Shown piece after piece: positions 32,557 through 38,395 of a stretch of 38,395 nt of DNA; within the stretch, counting starts at the first letter, position 1; each line of letters opens with the position of its first letter. This DNA is from Thermoplasmata archaeon (GTDB lineage Archaea; Thermoplasmatota; Thermoplasmata; Lutacidiplasmatales; UBA184). Both the position numbers and the translations under genes were made by a program. Under the pieces are notes generated by a model. The model worked only from the letters and a program-made list of their open reading frames with translations, was not told the DNA's origin and made no database searches. Location: assembly GCA_030037695.1 (NCBI GenBank), contig JASHQF010000020.1, positions 1 through 38,395 on the forward strand. The letters run 5' to 3'.

Positions 32557-33762
32557 ATGAGCGATTCGGAGACGCCGCCGGCGACCCACGAGACGTTCGA
32601 CCGGGTCAACTTCCTCGAGCTTCGCAACACCCAGCTCGCCGAGGCGATCAAGCGCGTCGAGAGCGAGCGCCACTACATGGAGGCGGAGATCCTGCGCCTC
32701 CAGCGCGAGGTGAAGCGCCTCAAGACGGAGCTCGACCGGCTCCGCTATCCCCCGCTGATCGTCGGGAGCGTCCGCGACGTCCTCACCGACGGACGCGTCG
32801 TCGTGAAGTCGTCGACCGGGCCGGACTTCGTCGTCAACGCCGCCGAGACCGTCGAGCACGGCAAGATCACCGTGGGAAGCCGCGTCGCGCTCAACAAGCA
32901 GACCCTCGCGGTCATGGGCGTCCTCCCGGCGTCGCTCGACCCGCTCGTCACGGCGAGCGAGATCGTCGACAAGCCGTCCGTCACGTACCAGGACATCGGG
33001 GGGCTGCCGGATCAGATCCGGGAGATCCGCGAGGCGGTGGAGTACCCGCTCCTGCGGGCGGAGCTGTACAAGAAGGTGGGCGTCGATCCGCCGAAGGGGG
33101 TCCTGCTCATCGGCTCCCCCGGGACGGGAAAGACGATGATCGCGAAGGCGGTCGCGCACCACACGAACGCGACGTTCGTGCGGCTCGTCGGCAGCGAGCT
33201 CGTCCAGAAGTACATCGGCGAGGGGGCGCGGCTCGTCCGCGAGCTGTTCCAGCTCGCGCGCGAGAAGGCGCCGACGATCATCTTCATCGACGAGGTCGAC
33301 TCGATCGGCGCGAAGCGCCTCGAGGTGGCGACGAGCGGCGACCGCGAGGTCCAGCGGACGCTGATGCAGCTGCTCGCGGAGATGGACGGCTTCGAGCCGC
33401 TCGCGAACGTGAAGATCATCGCGGCGACGAACCGACCCGACATCCTGGACGACGCACTCCTGCGACCGGGCCGGTTCGACCGGATCATCGAGGTGCCGGT
33501 CCCGTCGTTCACGGGTCGGGTCGAGATCTTCAAGATCCATACCCGCGGGATGGCCCTCCGCGAACCGATCGATTTCGAGACCCTCGCGGGCCGGTGCGGC
33601 GAGGCGACCGGCGCCGACATCCGGGCGATCTGCACCGAGGCGGGGATGTGGGCGATCCGCGAGGAGCGCGACAGCGTGACGACGGCGGACTTCGAGCGCG
33701 CGATCGAGAAGGTCGTGGGCGAGGAAGAGCTCCGGAAGGAGTCCGTCACGATGTTCGCCTGA
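32557..33762 (+). CDS. pan: proteasome-activating nucleotidase (PAN)
   Basis: A 401-residue AAA+ ATPase forming the hexameric cap that unfolds proteins into the 20S proteasome. A coiled coil (about 24-62), an OB domain (about 65-125) and the AAA domain follow in order. Walker A GSPGTGKT (186-193) has Ser where most PANs have Pro. Walker B is IIFIDE (241-246), the pore loop KYIG lies near 218, the sensor Asn is at 292, and the arginine-finger segment is RPGRFDR (303-309). The C-terminus is M-F-A, a Phe variant of the HbYX motif that docks into the proteasome and opens its gate. ATG 32557 is the natural start. Confidence 0.96.
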   Translation: MSDSETPPATHETFDRVNFLELRNTQLAEAIKRVESERHYMEAEILRLQREVKRLKTELDRLRYPPLIVGSVRDVLTDGRVVVKSSTGPDFVVNAAETVEHGKITVGSRVALNKQTLAVMGVLPASLDPLVTASEIVDKPSVTYQDIGGLPDQIREIREAVEYPLLRAELYKKVGVDPPKGVLLIGSPGTGKTMIAKAVAHHTNATFVRLVGSELVQKYIGEGARLVRELFQLAREKAPTIIFIDEVDSIGAKRLEVATSGDREVQRTLMQLLAEMDGFEPLANVKIIAATNRPDILDDALLRPGRFDRIIEVPVPSFTGRVEIFKIHTRGMALREPIDFETLAGRCGEATGADIRAICTEAGMWAIREERDSVTTADFERAIEKVVGEEELRKESVTMFA

Positions 33763-33776
33763 CGCCCGCGCGGGGT

Positions 33777-34724
33777 TCAGGCGGGCGCGATCGCGCCGAG
33801 GCCGAGCCGCCCCAGGATCCGAGGCCCGCTCGCGACGGAGAGGTCGAACAGGTAGGCGGGGGACCCGGGTCGCGCCGCGACCGGTCGGTCCGCCACGACC
33901 GCCCCCTCGGCCGGGAGGAGGTGATCGACGATCGCCGGAACGATCTGCAGCCCGACCGCGACCTGGAGCTGGGCGCCGGGGCCCGCGTCGCCCCGGTAGT
34001 ATCGGCAGCGGGTGAACGTCCCGGTGAGACGCTGCCCGGGCTCGAAGCTCCCCTCGGGAGCGAGGACCTCGCCGCGGCTGACCTCGTCCGCGTCGACCCC
34101 CTTCAGGGCGACCCCCACGCGCTCCCCGCACGTCGCGTCGGTCCGATCGACGTCGTGGACCTGGATCGAGCGGACCTCCACGGTCTTCGGTCCGGGCCAC
34201 AGGCGGAGCCGGTCGTGGGCCCGGAGGGTGCCGCGTCGGACCACGCCGAGCGCGACCGTGCCGACCCCCTTGACCGGGAAGACGTGGTCGATCGGGACCT
34301 CGACCGGTCCCTCCACCTGGGCCGCCGCGAGCGTGTCGAGATGGGCGCGGAGCCGCAGCGGGTCGAGCGGGAGCGCCGTCGTCCCCTCGAGCCGCGTGCC
34401 CTTGAGCACCCGGGCGAGGTCCGCCTCGCCCACCGCCGGACCCGCGACGACCGTCGTCGGCACGCTCGCGAGATCGACGACCGCGATCGTCTCGGCGATC
34501 GGGCGCGAGAGCTCCTCGACCACGAGGAGCGCCCCGTCGGCCATCCCGAGGGCGACCGCGAGGGGGGCGATCTTCTCGGGGAACTGCGTCGGGGCGACCA
34601 GGGTGACGGCCCGATCGCCGTGCACGTCGTGGTAGAGCGTGACGTCCGAGACGGTCCCCTTCTTGCCGAGCTCGCCCGCGATCGCGGTCCCCCCGACGAT
34701 CGCGAGCGTGAGCGCCGCCGTCAT
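33777..34724 (-). CDS. EF-Tu/SelB-like protein lacking the P-loop
   Basis: A 315-residue protein with EF-Tu-like layout: a degenerate G domain (1-160) and domains 2-3 (about 165-315: VFPVKGVGTVALGVVRRGTL, then RYYRGDAGPG). The G1 P-loop is missing; where GxxxxGKS/T should be it reads GGTAIAGELGKKGT, so GTP binding is unlikely although GKKGT-like and later EF-Tu segments remain. Related P-loop-less EF-Tu paralogs exist in methanogens; function unknown. It overlaps the ClpB stop by 4 nt (ATGA), so it is translated after ClpB from the same message. Confidence 0.8.
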   Translation of the reverse strand: MTAALTLAIVGGTAIAGELGKKGTVSDVTLYHDVHGDRAVTLVAPTQFPEKIAPLAVALGMADGALLVVEELSRPIAETIAVVDLASVPTTVVAGPAVGEADLARVLKGTRLEGTTALPLDPLRLRAHLDTLAAAQVEGPVEVPIDHVFPVKGVGTVALGVVRRGTLRAHDRLRLWPGPKTVEVRSIQVHDVDRTDATCGERVGVALKGVDADEVSRGEVLAPEGSFEPGQRLTGTFTRCRYYRGDAGPGAQLQVAVGLQIVPAIVDHLLPAEGAVVADRPVAARPGSPAYLFDLSVASGPRILGRLGLGAIAPA

Positions 34725-37321
34725 CGCCCCTTCCCGGCGGGGGTCCGGGCGACGACGATCTCCCCGTCCTTCGCGTCGACGGCGACCGTGCTGCCGTCGG
34801 GCAGCTCCCCCGCGAGCAGCTTCGAGGTGAGCGGGTCGACGACGAGGCGCTGGATCGTGCGCTTGAGCGGTCGCGCCCCGAAATCCGGGTCGAAGCCGCG
34901 GCTCCCGAGGAGGGCGCGCGCCGGGTCAGTCACGCGCAGGGTGATCCGGCGGTCGGCGAGCCGGGCCTGGACCTGGGCGAGCTGGAGGTCGACGATCTCG
35001 GCGATCTCCTTTTCCGAGAGGGTGTGGAACAGCACGATCTCGTCGACCCGGTTGAGGAACTCGGGGCGGAAATGCGCGCGGAGCGCGGCCTCGACCTTGC
35101 GACGGCGCTCCTCCTCCCCGCTGCGGGTCCCGAGCGCCTCCGTGCCGAGGTTCGAGGTCAGGATGACGAGCGTGTTCCGGAAGTCGACGGTCCGTCCCTG
35201 GCCGTCGGTGAGCCGCCCGTCGTCCATCAGCTGGAGGAGCACGTTGACGACGTCGGGGTGGGCCTTCTCGACCTCGTCGAAGAGGACGACGGTGTACGGG
35301 TGGGTCCGCACCGCCTCCGTGAGCTGCCCGCCCGCCTCGTAGCCGACGTAGCCGGGGGGCGCCCCGACCAGACGGGCGACCGACGCCTTCTCCATGTACT
35401 CGCTCATGTCGATCCGGACGAACGCCCGATCCGAGTGGAACAGGAGCGCTGCGAGAGCCTTCGCGAGCTCCGTCTTCCCGACGCCGGTCGGCCCCACGAA
35501 CAGGAAGACGCCGACCGGTCGGTTCGGGTCGGCGAGGCCGGAGCGGGATCGGCGGACGGCGGCCGCCACCGCCGCGACCGCCTCCTTCTGGCCGACGACC
35601 CGCCGGGCGAGGTCGGATTCCAGGCGGAGGAGCCGGTCCCGCTCCCCCTCCAGGAGCCGGGTGACCGGCACACCGCTCCATTTCGCGATCACCCGCGCGA
35701 CGTCCTCTTCCCCGACCTCCTCCCGGAGCATCGCGGCGACCCCGGCACGCCCCGGGGAGCGGGCGGGGGCGGCCAGCTTCTTCTCGAGCTCGGGGATCGT
35801 GCCGAACCGCAGCCGGGCGGCCCGCTCGAGGTCCCCGGCCCGCTCCGCGCCCTCCTCCTCCGCCCGGGCGCGGTCGAGCTCGGCCCGGGCGGTCCGTACC
35901 CGCTCGACCTCCTCCTTCTCCTTGCGCCACCGGGCCTCGAGCTCGACGTTCCGCTCCCGGAGGGTCGCGAGCTCCTTCTCGAGCGCCTTCAGGCGGTCCC
36001 GGCTCGCGGCATCGCTCTCCTTGGCGAGGGCCGTCCGCTCGATCTCGAGCTGGCGGATCCTCCGGGTGAGCTGATCGAGCTCGACCGGCCGCGAATCGAG
36101 CGCGAGGCGCACCCCGCTCGCGGCCTCGTCGATCGCGTCGATCGCCTTGTCCGGGAGGTGACGGTCGGGGAGGTAGCGCGCCGAGAGGGTCGCCGCCGCC
36201 ACGATCGCCGCGTCGGCGATCCGCACGCCGTGGTGGAGCTCGTACCGCTCCTTGAGACCCCGAAGGATCGAGATCGTGTCCTCGACCGTCGGCTCCTCGA
36301 CCGGCACGGGCTGGAACCGGCGTTCGAGCGCCGCGTCCTTCTCGATGTAGCGGCGGTACTCCTGCGTCGTCGTCGCGCCGATGCAGTGCAGGGTCCCCCG
36401 GGCGAGGGCCGGCTTGAGGAGATTGGAGGCGTCGAGCGCTCCCCCCTCCGTCGCCCCCGCATGGACGAGGGTGTGGAGCTCGTCGACGAACAGGACGACC
36501 TTGCCCTCCGAGCGCTCGACCTCCTGGAGGACCGCCTTCATCCGCTCCTCGAACTCCCCGCGGAACTTCGCGCCGGCGAGGAGCGCGCCCAGATCGAGGG
36601 CGACGAGCCGTTTATCCCGCAGCGCCTCGGGGACGTCGCGGGCGGCGATGCGCAGGGCGAGCCCCTCGACGATCGCCGTCTTCCCGACGCCCGGCTCGCC
36701 GATCAGCACCGGATTGTTCTTGGTCCGGCGCGAGAGGATCTGGACGACCCGACGGATCTCCTCGTCCCGGCCGATCACCGGGTCGATCTTCCGATCCCGG
36801 GCGAGGGCCGTGAGGTCGCGGCCGTACTTCTCGAGGGCCCGGTACTGCGACTCCTCCTGACGGCTCTCGACCGGTCGGTCGCCACCGCGGACCGCCGCCA
36901 GCGCGGCCTCGACCGCCGGCCGACGTACGCCCGCCTCGTCGAGCACCTCCCGGGCGGGCGAGGGGACCGCGAGGAGCCCCTGGAGCAGCTGATCGACGCT
37001 CGTGTACCGGTCCTTCCGCTTCATCGCTTCCGCCTCGGCGGCGTCGAGGACCTGGGAGAGCGACCGGGAGAGGTACTGGTCCGACGCGGCGACCCGGTCG
37101 GAGGTCGGCAGCGAGGCGAGGCGCTGCTCGAGCCGCCGCCCGATCGCCGCCGGGTCGGCCCCGAGGCCCGCCAATAGGCTGGTCACGGTGCCGTCCGGCG
37201 ACGCGAGGAGCGCCGCGAGGAGATGCTCGGGCTCCACGGAAGCATGGCGGAGCTCGGCGGCGCGCTGGAACGCGGCCTCGAGGGCGGACCGGCTCGCGTC
37301 GGTCAGTCGATCGAGGTGCAT
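34721..37321 (-). CDS. clpB: ClpB disaggregase
   Basis: An 866-residue two-ring AAA+ protein. In order: N domain (1-145), NBD1 with Walker A GEPGVGKT (208-215) and Walker B VLFVDE, a coiled-coil middle domain (about 410-525) that distinguishes ClpB from ClpA/ClpC, and NBD2 with Walker A GPTGVGKT (610-617). Pore loops are AKFRGEFE (Phe for the usual Tyr, about 252) and GYVGYEAGG. No ClpP-binding loop is seen, fitting a disaggregase that works with DnaK. ClpB is bacterial in origin and patchy in archaea. It shares a TATA element with pyrD, and the pseudo-EF-Tu gene follows it. Confidence 0.96.
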   Translation of the reverse strand: MHLDRLTDASRSALEAAFQRAAELRHASVEPEHLLAALLASPDGTVTSLLAGLGADPAAIGRRLEQRLASLPTSDRVAASDQYLSRSLSQVLDAAEAEAMKRKDRYTSVDQLLQGLLAVPSPAREVLDEAGVRRPAVEAALAAVRGGDRPVESRQEESQYRALEKYGRDLTALARDRKIDPVIGRDEEIRRVVQILSRRTKNNPVLIGEPGVGKTAIVEGLALRIAARDVPEALRDKRLVALDLGALLAGAKFRGEFEERMKAVLQEVERSEGKVVLFVDELHTLVHAGATEGGALDASNLLKPALARGTLHCIGATTTQEYRRYIEKDAALERRFQPVPVEEPTVEDTISILRGLKERYELHHGVRIADAAIVAAATLSARYLPDRHLPDKAIDAIDEAASGVRLALDSRPVELDQLTRRIRQLEIERTALAKESDAASRDRLKALEKELATLRERNVELEARWRKEKEEVERVRTARAELDRARAEEEGAERAGDLERAARLRFGTIPELEKKLAAPARSPGRAGVAAMLREEVGEEDVARVIAKWSGVPVTRLLEGERDRLLRLESDLARRVVGQKEAVAAVAAAVRRSRSGLADPNRPVGVFLFVGPTGVGKTELAKALAALLFHSDRAFVRIDMSEYMEKASVARLVGAPPGYVGYEAGGQLTEAVRTHPYTVVLFDEVEKAHPDVVNVLLQLMDDGRLTDGQGRTVDFRNTLVILTSNLGTEALGTRSGEEERRRKVEAALRAHFRPEFLNRVDEIVLFHTLSEKEIAEIVDLQLAQVQARLADRRITLRVTDPARALLGSRGFDPDFGARPLKRTIQRLVVDPLTSKLLAGELPDGSTVAVDAKDGEIVVARTPAGKGR

Positions 37322-37347
37322 CGCTGCCGCATCATCCGGGCGAGCCG

Positions 37348-37354
37348 CTTTAAG
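37348..37354. promoter_or_regulatory. shared bidirectional TATA element, clpB / pyrD
   Basis: CTTTAAG centred at 37351: 27 nt before GTG 37378 on the plus strand and 30 nt before ATG 37321 on the minus strand, so one near-palindromic box can serve two nearly leaderless messages in opposite directions. Confidence 0.6.
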
Positions 37355-37377
37355 TCGCGCCCCCGTGCACGGCCGCC

Positions 37378-38337
37378 GTGGCCGACCTCGGCGTCCGGTG
37401 CGCGGGGCTCGAGCTGAGGAACCCGTTCCTGCTCGCCTCGGGGATCTGGGGCGAGACGGGGGCCTCGCTCGCCGGGGCGTGGCGCGCGGGCGCGGGCGGC
37501 GTGATCACGAAATCGATCGGCGCCGGGCCTCGACCCGGGTACCCGAACCCGACCGTCGAGACGTACGAACGCTGGGGGATGCTCAACGCGATGGGCCTCC
37601 CGAACCCCGGGATGGAGGGGTACCGCGCGGAGATCGCCGCCGCGCTCGCCTCCGGCGCCACCGTGATCGGCTCGGTGTTCGCCGGCGATGCGGACGGCTT
37701 CGCCGACCTGGCCCGCCGGATGGGCGCCGCCGGGGTCCATGCCCTCGAGCTGAACCTGAGCTGTCCCCACGCCGAGGGGTTCGGGACGGAGGTGGGCAGC
37801 GACCCCGCCGACGTCGAGGCGATCGTCCGAGCGGTCCGGGCCGCGACCGACCTCCCGGTGATCGCGAAGATCACCCCTAACTCCGCCGACCCGGCCGCCC
37901 TCGCCGCCGCCGCGGAGCGGGGCGGCGCGGCGGCCGTGAGCGCGATCAACACGTTGCGCGGGCTCGCGATCGACGTGCGGCTCCGCCGACCGATCCTCGC
38001 GCACGGCCTGGGCGGGTTGAGCGGGGCGGCGATCAAGCCGGTCGGGCTCGCCTGCGTCTGGCAGATCGCCGAACGGGTCTCGGTCCCGGTGATCGGGGTC
38101 GGGGGGATCCGCTCCGCCGAGGACGCCCTCGAGTACGTGATGGCCGGGGCGACCGCGGTGGAGGTCGGGACGGCGGTCGCGTTCGAGGGGATCGACGTCT
38201 TCGGGCGCCTCGCTTCGGGGCTCTCGCGACTCTTGGACGACCTCGGGATTCCCTCCGCGCGGGCGGCGATCGGCTCCGCGCGGAGCTCCGCCGTTCCGAC
38301 CGAGACCCGGCGGAACGCACCGCCTGGCTCCCCCTAG
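37378..38337 (+). CDS. pyrD: dihydroorotate dehydrogenase, class 1B-type catalytic subunit
   Basis: A 319-residue FMN TIM-barrel enzyme oxidising dihydroorotate to orotate in UMP synthesis. The catalytic base is Cys129 in NLSCPH, as in class 1 enzymes (class 2 uses Ser). FMN contacts include TKSIG (about 44-48), the VIAKITPN strand and VIGVGGIRSAEDAL near 240-253. The NAD-linked class 1B form normally works with PyrK, which is not seen here. GTG 37378 matches the family start and lies 27 nt from the shared TATA element. The last 25 residues are loose and unconserved. Nothing is recognised in the final 58 bases of the window. Confidence 0.95.
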   Translation: MADLGVRCAGLELRNPFLLASGIWGETGASLAGAWRAGAGGVITKSIGAGPRPGYPNPTVETYERWGMLNAMGLPNPGMEGYRAEIAAALASGATVIGSVFAGDADGFADLARRMGAAGVHALELNLSCPHAEGFGTEVGSDPADVEAIVRAVRAATDLPVIAKITPNSADPAALAAAAERGGAAAVSAINTLRGLAIDVRLRRPILAHGLGGLSGAAIKPVGLACVWQIAERVSVPVIGVGGIRSAEDALEYVMAGATAVEVGTAVAFEGIDVFGRLASGLSRLLDDLGIPSARAAIGSARSSAVPTETRRNAPPGSP

Positions 38338-38395
38338 TACCGCGATCGGTCCGTGCGGTCCCGGAACGCCCGCCGGCGGCTCGGGCGCGCCGACG

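Noticed and set aside
35024-37177. 717-residue open frame on the plus strand
   Set aside because: Antisense to clpB, with unnatural composition and no domain.
1-38395. insertion sequences, integrases, prophage or attachment sites
   Set aside because: No transposase or integrase motifs and no long terminal repeats were seen; the tRNA gene has no partial duplicate nearby.

Overview
The window is a GC-rich archaeal chromosome segment. Archaeal hallmarks are a proteasome-activating nucleotidase, ribosomal protein L10e (the archaeal uL16), a pantoate kinase of the archaeal CoA pathway, an initiator tRNA-Met with a bulge-helix-bulge intron and no encoded CCA, and many genes whose start codon lies about 26-30 nt downstream of a TATA-like CTTAAG/TTATAA element (leaderless transcription). 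A euryarchaeal or Thermoplasmatota-type lineage seems likely, but the phylum cannot be fixed from this window. Bacterial-type families (ClpB, class III cyclases with TPRs, sulfite oxidase) suggest substantial acquisition from bacteria.

Positions 1-7000 are visibly less GC-rich and look like an accessory segment. They hold a type IV (AbiE-like) toxin-antitoxin pair running off the left edge, a zinc-ribbon protein, a RIO-type kinase, a cupin, a frameshifted remnant of a membrane metal-dependent hydrolase, a GHKL ATPase whose N-terminus is disrupted paired with a STAS-like DUF4325 protein, and a YVTN-type beta-propeller surface protein.

Positions 7000-26100 are a patchwork of short, mostly single-gene units. 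Three paralogous class III nucleotide cyclases fused to a TolB-like domain and TPRs, and a fourth cyclase fused to an alpha/beta hydrolase domain with a lost nucleophile, lie within 13 kb. They are mixed with an MFS exporter, NmrA, quinone-reductase, CurA-type and aldo/keto reductases, a VOC protein, two GNATs, a methyltransferase and an alpha/beta hydrolase. No cyclic-nucleotide-binding effector is seen.

Positions 26200-29700 hold the initiator tRNA gene with a D-loop intron, then a tightly coupled three-gene operon on the minus strand: thiosulfate sulfurtransferase, sulfite oxidase-like molybdoenzyme, and a rhodanese-persulfide dioxygenase fusion. Together these could take persulfide sulfur to sulfite and sulfate.

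Positions 29800-38395 are housekeeping: zinc-ribbon/proline-rich protein, universal stress protein, L10e, pantoate kinase, PAN, a P-loop-less EF-Tu-like protein translationally coupled to ClpB, and dihydroorotate dehydrogenase. Two divergent pairs (pantoate kinase/PAN and clpB/pyrD) share one near-palindromic TATA element each.
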